Assembly: GCF_001949145.1 (NCBI RefSeq)
Contig: NW_019091488.1
Location: 723,133-787,132 of the forward strand
From: Acanthaster planci
Lineage: Eukaryota; Echinodermata; Asteroidea; Valvatida; Acanthasteridae
Length of the DNA stretch: 64,000 bases
Direction of reading: 5' to 3'
In this document: in pieces, positions 24,279 to 36,253 of the stretch
Layout: each line of letters starts with the position of its first letter
Numbering within the stretch: position 1 is the first letter of the stretch
Notes under the pieces: model-generated
Databases searched by the model: none
What the model was told of the DNA's origin: nothing
Seen by the model: only the letters and a program-made list of their open reading frames with translations
Program-made: the position numbers and the translations under genes

Positions 24279-27200
24279 TCCGAACCCCAAAATATCCTCA
24301 CCGGTGGGACCATGCAATACCTTTTATTTTTTCTTCCCCCCACAGTAGAGGTGCACTTGTAATCCAGTGTGGAGATTCACGAGCACTGGCGACGCTGACA
24401 ATGATGTGTAAACACAAATGCACAGGCAAGGACTTCAGGCAAAGTTCGATTTTTCTTTCCCTTCACAAAGGTAGGATTTTGACAAGGATTAATCCTCGGA
24501 GATAATGTACTATTCATATGCTGATTGGTTGACAGTGGAGAGGGCTGCACGTTTGAAAGGGAGGGGCAGAGGGAATTCTTAAACAGGAACGAAATATACC
24601 GATACCATACACTGATGGATTCATGCCTGTTTTGATAGTGTTAATTATTACATTTTACATGGCAGCCATGTTGTTTTAAGATTAAGTGAATGACAAAGAC
24701 GGCAGTTTTAAACAAAAATCCCAGATGTTTGTGAGAAAATGAAAACTTTTTAACTCTTATCAATGACAGAACAAAAGAACTTTCTCTTCACTATCAGAAT
24801 TCTAAAATCAGAACCACCACAGTTGAATTATCAAAGTCTGGTGGCAGAAAATCACAGAGGGGAAAAAAAAAAAGATCCAGCATGCCCGACTGACCCAGCT
24901 GAATTGCTCACATGCAGGAGATCTTTAAGAAGACCCATTGGATATCCTGTCTTTTGTACACAGGGTCTTCATCTTCCTCACCGAATGGGTGAGAACAGGA
25001 GGAGCGTTAAGGCTGCAGGAAATCACAATGCCAATTCTCCCTTTCTCTGGCGACACTCTGCTCACTTTGCTCAGAGCCAAATCTCAGAGGCGTGTCTGGT
25101 GTCGAATAATGCATGATTCCAACAGCTTGAGTGTTTGCAGGACAGTGACACTGCCGAGATTTTGTCATTGTGGTACTTCCAACGGTCCTCTGGAAAAGTT
25201 TCACTATTCATTGGATCCATAATCTTCAGTGCCCATACCCAAACCTACCGTGTATGTACCAAATACGCATGCTTGTCTGAAGAAAAATAGCACATGTACC
25301 ATTCCAATCAATTTCAACTTCAGAATATGCCAAATGTTGATTGATATTAACAATCTACCCCTACATTATCAATGATCAAATCAACCATGACCTATCAACT
25401 ACAGTAATCATTCAATTGACATTTCTGAGATGATGTATGATGTACATGTATGTAGGTACTAGTACACCATTCCACTGCAGTTTCCCCACCCCTTGGATTT
25501 TCATTTCATTCACTAGGGAGTCAGGTAAATTTCATGATGGTGGGTGGTTACAATTGTACTTAGGGCGGCCTTCAGTGTAACAAGATCAACAGCATCAGGG
25601 ATGATGATGGATGCTGATGGTCCACACGATTTATTGATCTTGTCTCCCTGAGCCAACAGTCCGGTAAATATACCAAGGACAGCAGGATAGGGCTTTATAG
25701 ATAGAACTCTTAAAAGCCGGAGAGGAGAATAAGAAACAAAACAAGCAAAATTTCACAAGTGTTTGCATACCCTCTTCTGAAGAGGATAAAAAAAACCTCA
25801 ACTGAACGAAAAACTATCCTTTCATTATCATGATGCTGAAAGATAATTACAAACTTAGCACTGTAGCAAATATTTTTTCCATGATCAGGCATTTTGAAAC
25901 TTGGTGAACCTTAAGTGCATTTCTGTGGACTGGGTGAGTACAGTAGGTGTCCAATATAGCACTGGTGAGAGCATACCTTTGTATGTACATGTAGCACCAA
26001 TCATAATACAGGTACCGGGGTATATGTACTGTACATGTACTGTAGTCCAGTCCATGACTGGTGCCTCACACATGGATACGTCCTGCAGAAACTTTGAAGA
26101 AGTCTTGAGTATTGTTTTTTGATGGGGGGGGGAGCAATATAAGTAAATGTATACATATGTACAAGTACAGTGCACTGCATGAGGAAACTGCACAACACAG
26201 AGCAGCCAAAACCAAATTAAAACCTGACTCTTAAAGGTTGAATGCTACATGCATTACTCACTAAGTGATGTAAGGTAAGGCTTTCGTACCAGTAATGAGC
26301 CAGTTAACAAAAAAACCATTCACTCTCTTTTCATCATGGAAAACACACGCTCGCAGCCTGTTTACTTACGGGGTACTGCTACCACAGTACTTAAAAAGAA
26401 AAAGCCTAGGCATGGGATTCTCTTTAACGAGTTCTGCAACTGCCAAGGAAGCCTTTCAAGAAGCAACCATTTGATTGTTATGCTGTGGCAACTCTGGGTT
26501 TCAATGATGTTGTTCAGAAAGCAAAGCAGACTTTTGAAAATGGCCAAAAAAGTTGAGGTGCCTGGCCAGGGGGGCTCTTGAGTTGTGAGACAACATGCTG
26601 AGGTACTTGACAAGTTCTTTTTTTTTTGTCCCACCCCAGCCTCTTCTGGTGATTTTTTTTTGTCCTCCAGGGTTGGAGGTCTGAGTGGTAACAAGAGGGT
26701 GGGGGGACAGTGCAGATTTGTCTTTGGTGAGGCAAGCAAATGACAACATTATAGCAGGAGTGTGTTAAGAGGAGCGGTTTGTTGATGTTGACAAACTCGC
26801 TGGGCTCCTTCAAATGGTGCTGGCTGAAACTGGCAAAGTTAAACAAAAAACATGTGAGAAAGGCCTGCACACTGTTTGAAGACAACACCTATAAGAATAA
26901 TTCATGCAATAGTGGGGTTCCAGACAAATTTTCCATATTGGGAATCAACAATTCATCCATTTGGCCACATTGTTGACCCCAAACTGTAGAATGAAATGCA
27001 TACCTCAAACTGAGTGGACACATTACTGAGTAATTACTAAGTACATTAACATAGCATATCCTTATCTGCTGTACTTTGGACATTCAATACTGTGATGCCA
27101 TTGCTGTACACGTGAGGGCGCCATCTCAAAAGAAACAATGGGAAACTATTCCACCATTAGCATACAACCTGTGTACATTTTGTAAGGCTTATCAAAGGTC

Positions 27201-30200
27201 TTTCTTTCAGACTGTATGAAAGTCATTAGCACTGGCTGAGTCTGTGACAATCCAGTCCTTCACACACCCCTGTGTATTTTTCACTTCTACAGTAACAGTA
27301 TTCCTAGTCTGGCCTGGCTTTCATCCCTCCTTATTTAGTCTTGTTTGACAGTTACAACTTGGTACTGGTGCTTGTACTGCAGAGTCCCTAGTGGATGCAT
27401 TTGGGAACAAAGTATCCTGTACACAGATGGCCATCCAATTAACACCCCATGTGAACTGTAGCTTACCACCTGCCCTGAATGTTGGCCAAGTTTGCTCAAC
27501 AATGATCACCTGCAGGTAACCATACCACTTTTCATAAAGGTATGGATCAGCTTCATGCATCCCCCCTCACAAGTTGCCACCTTAATTTAACCTGCCAGTG
27601 TTGATCAAACATGGATGGATCTTTGTTGCATGCCCAAACACACTTGTAACTGTGGCAACACTCTATCCTCATACTACAAGTACATTGGTTTCCCCTGAGT
27701 GGGGCCAAAACAATACCTGCATTATGTAGTAATTGGCCAAGGTTGTCCAGTTTTTCATTTTTAATGAGGTTGCTGATCTCAAGAACAATCTGCAGAATTA
27801 TTCATTTGATACTCGGAAGAGGATGATATGGTCAGTGTCCAATTGCATTATGGATGGCCCCATGACTGCAAGTGGTAATATTACAATACAATTTCAGTAG
27901 CTCTTTGCCCTTAGCAACTTTCAAACTTTCAAAAGAAAAGAAAAGTGTTCAATTACAGTGTACGCTGGCTACATAAGAGGTAACAGCAGACAATTCTAAT
28001 TCTAAGTTCAGAGCACAGAAGCTGGACCGAGCTTGAGACACTAATCCATTCATTCTAATGGCCAAGTCAATCTGAATTAATTTTCATTTGTTGGGGGACT
28101 GACCACAGTCAGCAGACCAGTGCCAGTAGAGGCAATGTGGAGCAGAACAACTTGAGTGCATGCATGTCCTTATATATACAATGTAAGTTCAAATCACTCC
28201 TCACAAGGAGGACACTTGCACTCATGAGTCAACGCAACTTGCACAAATCCTTTCATTATTAAGTCAATTCAATTAATTTCTGTTTGATCAAGTACCGAAT
28301 GTGACCAGAAGCTGACTTTCCAAAGTGAACCCTGTTCCATTTGAGTAAGTTGCAGAGAGTGTTTACTGAAATTGTACTGTGAGTGAAATGCAGCAAACAG
28401 ATAGAAAGAACCATGGAAGAACCAAGCAACATACATGTACTATGGTACATGTAGTACTTACAACTGCAGTTATAATATTCAAGCCTACCGGTACATATGT
28501 CTGTGCATAAAAATATGCAAAACTTAAGAATGAAATAAAAGGTTTCAACCCATGATGAAAATGTTTATTTTTCTTTCCAATACAATTCATTAGATACAAA
28601 CTATCTGAACAATCATTAAATCAAGTGGCTGTTCATATCTTGGAGTATCCAATGAAGGCTTTGAGCCGTACTCCAGAATGTCACTCCCTGATGGAGTGGA
28701 TGGTGGGTTCAGTGTTTCCTGAATCCAGCTTTCTTGCCAGTGGTATCTTCACCAGGAGGCCACTCTCTGCCACGACAAAAAAAATCACCCCACTGATCTG
28801 AGCACGAGCAACAATGAAAGCTGCACAGGAGCCGTCAAGTTACTCAAGCATGGGCCACATCAAAAGGGTCAGCGCTCTGCCGAAACCAATGCCCCACAAT
28901 GGACCCAGAAACTCCAACAATGGGCACACTCTCTCTAGCCGCGCTTGGTGATTTCGCTTAGAAAATTTAGGCTTCAACACTGAACACAGACCTGGTCACC
29001 AGGTTGTAAACATCTTTTTCGGTGGGGGGGGGAACTGAAAATCAGATACCATGAATGGGTGAGCAGTACCATATTAAGAGGAGATTTGTTTGGGCAAAAA
29101 TTAAAAAAACGATAATGGCCTACACTAAAAACCTTTTCACTAAGTCAATAAAGCAAAAGCTTAACATACGGTACATGTACATCACGTACACTGTGCGGTA
29201 ACTGCATGTGGATGAAAGACAAACCACAAGAGCTCTTGAAAAATGTGATCTCTTACTTTGGTATTTTAACAAAACCAATGAGATTCCACACCAACTTCAA
29301 CTAACTTTGCTTCCCACTACTTTTCAATTTCTATTTTTACTTTCCAAGATGAAAACGGTGTTGGTTTAATCTGCTACAAGTAATTTTTTTCAGACAAGTA
29401 CACAAATGTATTGAGCCCTCCCAATTGGAACAAACTTGCAACCACCCCGACAGACCATAACATTTTTGGGAGATGAACTCATGTACTTTGCACGCCATGT
29501 GCGCCACACCAGAACAATTCACTGTGATGTCACTTACATAAAATAACACTCTAAACTTCACTTCCCCAAAAAGCCACAAATCAGACCCACAACAAGATGA
29601 GCCATTTTAGAGGTAAAGCCAATAATATCCCCAAATTACCAGAATTGTGCACCACAAACTGAACTCTGAATTGATTTCTCTTTACACAGGACGGAACCCC
29701 ACGCTGCTGTTTTGCCATAGAAGCAGCCAGCAAAGCGAGGAAAACAATTAGTGGTTTGCGCGTGTGTGATGTGCCCAACAAAATATGATAACTTTTTTTG
29801 GAACTCGGACAATCGTTTCACTTGTCCACCGATGACTCGGCTTTTGAACTGTGCCTGACCTCGCAGATTAAATACATTTAAGTCTTCAAGCAGGGGAGCT
29901 GTGTTTGAAATACGGCAGGAAATGGTCTGATGAAAAAATGTTAGGAACTCACTCTGAAGTGTTTATGTTTGCTGCAAGCAGACCAATGACCCTTGACAAT
30001 ATCTTTAAATTATGTGGAATTGGAATTCAAATTGCATAGTAAGAAGCTTCTTTTACGGTATTCCTATTCCCACAAAAACAGGAAAGATAAAATGAGCCAT
30101 GTTTTGCCCATGATATATATTATACGGGGGGGAAGCAAGTTGCACCAAAATACATTTACCACACAAACTATTTTTCTAAATTAATATGGTTCATTTAAAA

Positions 30201-30812
30201 ACTACTGAGCACTTAGGCAAACTCCAATCATGCACACAACTAGCACTACTCATTTTGAAGGCTTTGTTCATTTACACAATACTTGTAAACTGTTTGAGAA
30301 ACTAGCCCCTGGGGGATCTTTGAAAGTTGTAATTAATAAAATCAGCTGATACAAGACAATGTAAATTATTACATAATTTGTTAAACACATGTAATTTCAT
30401 CAAGGCATTTATTCAAGTTGTAAGTACAGTACGTCACCCACATCTTATGAAAGAGGTCAGTACTCACACAATACGAAACCTTGAATAATCCGCTCAACTT
30501 GTCGAATTGTTATTTTTCAGAGAATTGTGAACGGCCAAGTACACTATGACCATTGGTATGCAGCGTACACACAATACACACAGAGTGCTCTGTCAAGCTG
30601 AACAGGAATGACTAACTGTCAGGGCTGTATGTGCTTTTGTGTGGCTCAAAGTTTTACAGTGGAATCTATTACTACTCGTAGTCAACTATACAAAGTACAA
30701 CACAAAATAAACGACAAATTCCATGACATCCTCTGGGAATACATGAATGACCATCACACCTGATTGATAGAAATAAACACGTCAGTCCCGTCAGTTGTGC
30801 ACATGACTTTAC
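24279..30812. other. long intronic interval
   Basis: About 6.5 kb with no confident exon. The missing central DH exon or exons would be expected here. Weak minus-strand points are a 31-codon ATG stretch ending at a good donor (27,554-27,455, MHEADPYLYEKWYGYLQ) and a plus-strand open stretch at 28.62-28.78 kb. The remainder is AT-rich sequence with ACATGTAC motifs and homopolymers. Confidence 0.5.
24524..24528 (-). promoter_or_regulatory. CCAAT box upstream of the 24.2 kb ATG
   Basis: The minus strand reads CAACCAATCAGCATATGAATA. The CCAATCAG core is a typical NF-Y type box at about -250 from the ATG at 24,278. Promoter function is inferred from position only. Confidence 0.3.
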
Positions 30813-30850
30813 CTTAAACTGTGCCAAGTATTCACCAAGTCTTTCTGAAC
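30813..30850 (-). CDS. candidate small exon, possible DH helix fragment
   Basis: The minus strand has a fair acceptor (TTTGATTTACCAAAG), 38 bases, and donor AAG|GTAAAG. In the one frame that ends in phase 0 it reads SERLGEYLAQFK. A Leu-Gly-x-x-x-L-x-x-F-K pattern fits a mid-DH helix (often IG-x-x-F followed by a Tyr-rich segment), and the position is right. The exon is very short and the incoming phase differs from its neighbours, so this is tentative. Confidence 0.25.
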
Positions 30851-31535
30851 CTTTGGTAAATCAAAGGTAAATACAAATGTATCAGAGATTGCTGTATCAG
30901 ATGATTTTTTCCACAGAAAATAAAACAAAATAAAAACATATCTCTCAAAGGATCTTCACAAGTAACAAGATGAACTTTTTCTGAGTTGAATAAATGCATT
31001 GATCAAGATATCAGATATCAACTGATATAAGCATAGTGAAACATGTGACACAGGCTAAGTGGTGAATCATGCAGGTGCTGTAAGAATGAAATGCAAGGGC
31101 CCCATAAATCTGAAAACCAACATCTAAAATTTTTCCAGGACTGAAATATGACAGATTCCATGACATTTAACAACGCCAAAGCCACTACTACAAAGAAAGC
31201 TGCAAATTTATCATACCGGTATGTTATCACATGAAAAATAGCCTGTCAAAACTCACCCCTGCATTATCTTAATTTCCACGACTTCTTCCCACTGACAACT
31301 CGATTCCAGGATACCCTATTTTTTCCCAACCATAATTTTCCATAACTTTCCAAGGCAACTATAATGTATTCCACAGAATTCTTCATGACAATGGGAACCG
31401 TGTATTGAACTTTCTCCTTCTAGTTAATTAAGCGAGGCTTTACAATGTATCAAATAGATTTTAATAACTTTCTTTTCTTGAAAATGGATAAATCAAACAA
31501 TAAAATGAAGCAAAAGATTCTGGACTTGTGTTTAC
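30851..31535. other. probable intron
   Basis: AT-rich sequence. A minus-strand stretch near 31,284-31,250 reads WEEVVEIKIMQ between an AG and a GTGAGT. It is too short and its acceptor too weak to call. Confidence 0.45.
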
Positions 31536-31643
31536 CTGTATTTGTTCGTCTGGCTCCATTGTCTTTACCCGACGTTGTGGCCGCACAAATAAATCATGTA
31601 TCAATCCCCATGAAGTCGATTCCCTCATATCTAAAACGGATGT
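31536..31643 (-). CDS. internal exon of the RhoGEF-like gene
   Basis: A 108-base exon in phase 0 at both ends. The donor is CAG|GTAAAC; the acceptor is an AAAAAAG preceded by a modest pyrimidine stretch, with a second possible AG eleven bases further in (TTTTAG). It encodes 36 residues: TSVLDMRESTSWGLIH, DLFVRPQRRV, KTMEPDEQIQ. The codon use and composition (Trp, charged residues, no runs) look like real coding sequence and stand out from the flanking AT-rich intron. I do not recognise a family for this piece alone. It lies upstream of the DH-like exons on the same strand with a compatible phase, so a region just N-terminal to or entering the DH domain is the likely place. Confidence 0.55.
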
Positions 31644-32211
31644 CTTTTTTGTTAAAGTACACAATATAAATATCCAAAGCCACAAAAGATCAGATCTGGA
31701 AATATTTAACTTCTGCGAAGAGCAACAGATGACAGCATGCACACATTGCAGGTGACTTGGGTGGCTGCCATCAAAGAGCACACAGTGAGAGATGGAGACT
31801 ACCTGCACTTTTTCATAGTATTGGTACTGGGGGGCTGTCCACAGTCATTTGCCAAGCCGCTCCCACTCATTCATAGCTCTGACCAATGAAAGGCCGCAAA
31901 GTCACACACTCCAATTTGCATAACACTGTCAGGTACAATGGGGACAAGTGAGTGGGATGGGGCCCTTTGCATATGAATACACATGTAGAGTACATGTCGT
32001 GTATGACTGATTACAAATCCACTGAATGAAGTTTTGGATGAATGGGTATCAAGGCTGATAAGGAGAAGAAAACTTTTATTTGGGGAGTAGCTATGGTGAC
32101 TAGAGAGGAAGATGTGTCAATAAATATAATTGTGCTTTGAGGGAATTGGTGAACAACAGTTAAATGAAGATTTCCTGAGCTGAAGTTGTGATTAAAGTGC
32201 AACAGATTTAC

Positions 32212-32340
32212 AATGCATACATGTACATGTGTACACTGCAAAGCATATACTGTACATGTATACAGTAATACACGTATGTACATGTACATGGACATGCATA
32301 CATGTTAGTACATATACAGTACATGCACATTTGCACATGA
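32212..32340. repeat. largest ACATGTAC palindrome array
   Basis: About 130 bases composed almost wholly of interleaved ACATGTAC, TGTACA, GCATAC and GTATAC units. Every unit is self-complementary, so the whole stretch can pair with itself in many registers. It is the most extreme example of the motif scattered through the window. Confidence 0.85.
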
Positions 32341-33130
32341 ACAAGTTCATTTCCTTTAGTCCTTTCAGCTTTGTGTTACCAGAAAACCAACAATGGTTTA
32401 AAAATAATAACACATGTAACTGAAAAGATAAAATATATTGTGGTAGATATTATAGGACAGGGGAATTCTGGTAGTACTGTATGAAAATAAACATGTATGT
32501 ACATGTATTATTATTGTATTATTTGGAGTTGGCAGGTGACATATACTGATCAATATTTTAAAAAGGTGCTCTAAGGTGCACGTATCTTAGCACAATATTA
32601 GCATTAACAAGGAAATAAAAGTGATGGAATAATTTAAACTACAAATATGGGCCTACCGTAGTGATGATAATTATCAACCTTGTCTTTGGCTGGTTCAAAT
32701 GTACTGTAATAGTTTAAAACCAACAGATTACACTTTTATTCCAATTCATGTACACTGTTAATGACTTTTTGGGCAAAAAAGGGTAGAAAAAAGTCAACGG
32801 ACATATTTTTCAAAAGCCACATCTACATGTACAAAACTCTTGGCGCAAACACAGCGAGCCAGTGTAAAGTGCAATTCCGGCTCTATGAAATACAGCTTGC
32901 TTGGATTACCCATGCCTATACCACAATTAGGACTGTCACATAAGAGGGTTGGAATCCATAAAACAGAATTCAAAAGTGTATTTGAAACCTGGAAAGTGCT
33001 TAAAACCAGTTCGTACATTTACCTTTATCATATACGCCATCAATGTGATGGGCTCTTGACCAATAGAAAAAGGGTAAACATTCCGAGGTATTTATGAATG
33101 GCCGATGCTGTGAGCATATGAACACAATGA

Positions 33131-33190
33131 CATATACATGTACATGTATTGTACTTGTACCGGCATGTACATGTACAGTGCATGCACACG
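33131..33190. repeat. ACATGTAC palindrome cluster
   Basis: Two overlapping ACATGTACATG blocks flank TTGTACCGGCATG, followed by a CATGCACACG tail. It is the same dispersed motif family as at 32.2 kb. Confidence 0.8.
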
Positions 33191-33300
33191 AACACTGTAG
33201 ACTTTCATGGAATATTACTCTCCTATTCTGGATAAGTGGCACTCCCATTCAGACTCACATTTTTGGGCTTTTCAAATAGTATTTGTTCAGTCTCCTTGCT

Positions 33301-33499
33301 GGAAGTTGAACTTCCATATAAAAATCATGATTAAATACATCTCTCTTTTTTTGTTAAAGCAACTTCTGTTTGAATAGACAGTCCTAATCAAACACAGAAG
33401 TTGGAAGTTGAACATCCATATAAAAACCATGATTAAATACATCTCTCTTTTTTTGTTAAAGCAACTTCTGTTTGAATAGACAGTCCTAATCAAACACAG
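33301..33499. repeat. tandem duplication, two units of 102 bp
   Basis: Units start at 33,301 and 33,403 (both GGAAGTTGAAC) and are nearly identical over TTAAATACATCTCTC, CAACTTCTGTTTGAATAG and CAGTCCTAATCAAACACAG. Only a few substitutions separate them, so the duplication is fairly recent. Because 102 is divisible by three, it creates a false repeated peptide on the minus strand. Confidence 0.95.
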
Positions 33500-33749
33500 G
33501 ATGCAATCTCTGAAAGGCATGTCTGCCTTCACTGTGAAGAGTTCAACATTCCTCTGACCCAAAACAAACAAGGACTGTGTTTTGCTATCTGCTCAAGTAA
33601 AACCATACACCAGAGGGCTTTAGAGGTTGGAAGGTTTTCCAGGAAAATAAGATACACCACATAGGCATGGGTAATGTCCACAGCATGTGTGCTACCTGTA
33701 GTTACATGTACATCAATTAAGTCATTAAGATTAATAGGGAGTGGCCTAC

Positions 33750-33795
33750 CTGTACAGTAGGTCCTTGCTCGATGCCTGAACTCTCAGCTGGAGCT
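33750..33795 (-). CDS. candidate 46-base exon with strong splice sites
   Basis: The minus strand shows acceptor TTGCATTTCCTAG and donor TACAG|GTAGGC around 46 GC-richer bases. Two frames are open: one reads APAESSGIEQGPTVQ and leaves in phase 0, the other reads LQLRVQASSKDLLY. The splice sites are among the best in the window. The length would shift the reading phase relative to neighbouring exons, so it may be a 5' untranslated or alternative exon, or chance. Confidence 0.3.
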
Positions 33796-36112
33796 CTAGG
33801 AAATGCAATTGATGGACACCTGACTCAATAGCCAAAGGCTGTGTAATGTCATAGGGATATAATACAAGGAGGGGCTCTGATGAGGAAGTCATTTATTACA
33901 GAAGTACAGGTAGGCCTACTTGTAATCTGTCCTTATGTTTGTACCAAAAGCAACCAAGTGAATCAACTAAATCAATACTAAGTTTTTAGTTTCAGTTAGT
34001 AAATTAGTTCCAGTTGGCTGAAAGAACAATGCAGTGCCACAGATGTAACTTCCCTTCAACTTGAAAACTTTTATTGTTCAAGTTGACGAGCTACATGTAT
34101 GGTAAATAAAAAAAAATCTTGGTTACAGCATGGAGGAACGGTTACAGTATTTGTGTTGACAGACAACTATGCATGTATGATGTAAAGTTTTGTTGGAAAA
34201 GTTTTGTTTTGAAACATATTTAGTTGATTTAAAGAAAATAAAGGTATGATCTCAACCTCTTCCTGTAGGTTTAATAAACACCGAGCCGCTGATAAATCAT
34301 CAGATTTTCTGATGTCAATAACAAATTCTTTGTAAAACAAATCACAAGTGGGGAAAAATTAGTCTTAAAACCATATCACTAACATAGCAATGTTGAAATG
34401 AAATCAAAGAGCGAAAATTCCACAGTACAGTGGTCAACGAGGGATTGGGAAAAATGATGGCTTCCATTCAAATAGACACTAGTCCCACTGAATGTATGTC
34501 ACATTTGAAAGGGATAATTAAGTCAGACATAATTAACTGGCCACATTGGCCAGGGAGTTACCCGGTACATTTATTCAGATTTGGGCAAACCCTTCAACAC
34601 TTAACTCATCAGAAATGTGCTGGTAAAAGCCCTACCATACAGTCTACAAGGATAAAATCCATCCTGGTTGGGCCAGGATTTAGAACTGCTGTAGCCATGT
34701 GGCAAACTGAAAATTACACTTTGTACAAAACATCTATAATAACCTGGAACCTGAGTGAATTATAGCCCTCAATGCCCCTACAAGTTTCCCTCTGCTTGAC
34801 CTGCCTTGGTAGGCTCAGCCCACATGGCTGTCACTACAAGTAGGCAACCCACTAGTATGAAACCATCTATGGTTCAGTATGCATGTACACATGGGGGGGG
34901 TACATGTATGGTGCACATTGCTCTTCACTGCAGGGTAGACTGGTTTAAAGTGTGCGCAGCTTGTCTCACGTGTTGTTTTGCAGGTGAGGGGAAATCCTCA
35001 TTGATTTTTGTGTGGGCAATGCACTGCCGCTTCAAACTTGCCATTAGGGATTCAATAACAGTATGCACTTGATACAGGGAATGGTTTGTCCACTAAGGAG
35101 CCGATTAGGGCTTAATCCTATGCATCAACCTTAATATCCAATTTAAAACCTTTATCACTGTCAGGGGATTCCAAGAAACTCAACTGCAACTTTAAGCTGT
35201 CACAATACTCCTTCACTAATACTGCAACTGTGAAGAAAGAAGCAAACATATTTTCCACTTAAGTACCGGTATGAAAGGGAATTCAAAATGGAAAAGAGGT
35301 AGGGCGGGACTCCAAGTTGAGAGGAGGGAGGACTATCAACAGGTGGGCATCCTAGCAGAAACTCTCACTGTGCTAATTACACCGGAAGAAAATCATACTG
35401 AATAAGCAGCTTCACAAGTTTTTATTAACAACACTCTTAGAGTGCCGCATTCCCTAAATACTGGTACTTTCCAACAACTTGTTGAATTGCTCCGGTCACT
35501 GGCCCCCCATCCAGTCACATTCCAGTGACAAGTGCTTGGATTCAAAGGAAATGTCATAAATGCTTGTAGGATATTCGTTTTGAATGGAAAATATGTGCTA
35601 GACAGTCTGCGCATTTGTGCTCTCACTAAATTACAAATAGACCAGCATAGTGGTGTACATACTGGGGTATGTGTATGAATTCCTGAGTCGGTGAGCCGAT
35701 ATCCTTGGATCTTTTAAATAAAAGATACAAAAAAACTCCAAGCCTAGCCCTTCCCCAACAAAAGCCTCCAATGTGAGCTTTTGTCCGAGCACAATACCGT
35801 GTTATGCCAATTAGCGCTGACCAGAAGATCTTGACAAAGTCCTTTTCCCCTTCTATTCTCTCTCTCTTCCTGATTCATAACAGCTTTGTTGACAGTTCAT
35901 TCATGGGTTCTGCCATGGCGGAAATGAGAAATTGTTGGCCACTGACCCTTGCAGAACCGTTTTGCTGTAATTATTGTGAAGGTGGATTTGTCAACAAGTG
36001 CTTTTGGCACAACGAATCTTGTAACTGTAATGTAAGGAGTTCCCACCATAAGGAATATCCAACCCCCCAATTAAAAACACACCCAAAGACACAGATACTT
36101 GTACCACAGTTG

Positions 36113-36245
36113 TGGGGACAAACACATGATATCTCACTTATTTTGAGGGGACTAAAGACTTTACGGGAACAGGGGAATGTCCCTACAATATCTTTTGCCC
36201 AACAGAAGACAGTATCTCCTTCATGTGGTGAAGGCCGGGGTCAGC
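36113..36245. repeat. dispersed repeat, left flanking copy
   Basis: Starts with TGTGGGGACAAA and ends with GTGGTGAAGGCCGGGGTC. The same start and end motifs recur at 37,053-37,138, on the other side of the 36.25-36.97 kb element. The interiors differ, so the relationship is partial. Confidence 0.4.
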
Positions 36246-36253
36246 TCGTGCCA

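Larger units (their letters stand above)
31644..33749. other. probable intron, repeat-rich
   Basis: Contains the densest ACATGTAC clusters (32.2 and 33.1 kb) and a 102-bp tandem duplication (33.3 kb). No exon-like sequence was recognised. Confidence 0.6.

Noticed and set aside
24763-25222. Overlapping open frames of 117 and 94 codons
   Set aside because: No splice signals or domains, and several frames on both strands are open at once, which points to composition and not coding.
26600-26720. Minus-strand frames crossing poly-purine and poly-T runs (SNPGGQKKITRRGWGGTKKK)
   Set aside because: Low-complexity T- and G-runs generate the Lys/Gly-rich peptide.
28620-28785. Plus-strand open frame VHILEYPMKALSRTPECHS and onward
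   Set aside because: No start context, acceptor or donor, and it ends in a poly-A tract.
32011-32423. Open frames rich in MYMY, HVHVH and TCTCT on both strands
   Set aside because: All are translations of the ACATGTAC palindrome array and not proteins.
33287-33571. Minus-strand frame with a repeated peptide (CLIRTVYSNRSCFNKK twice)
   Set aside because: It is a direct product of the 102-bp non-coding tandem duplication, whose length is a multiple of three.
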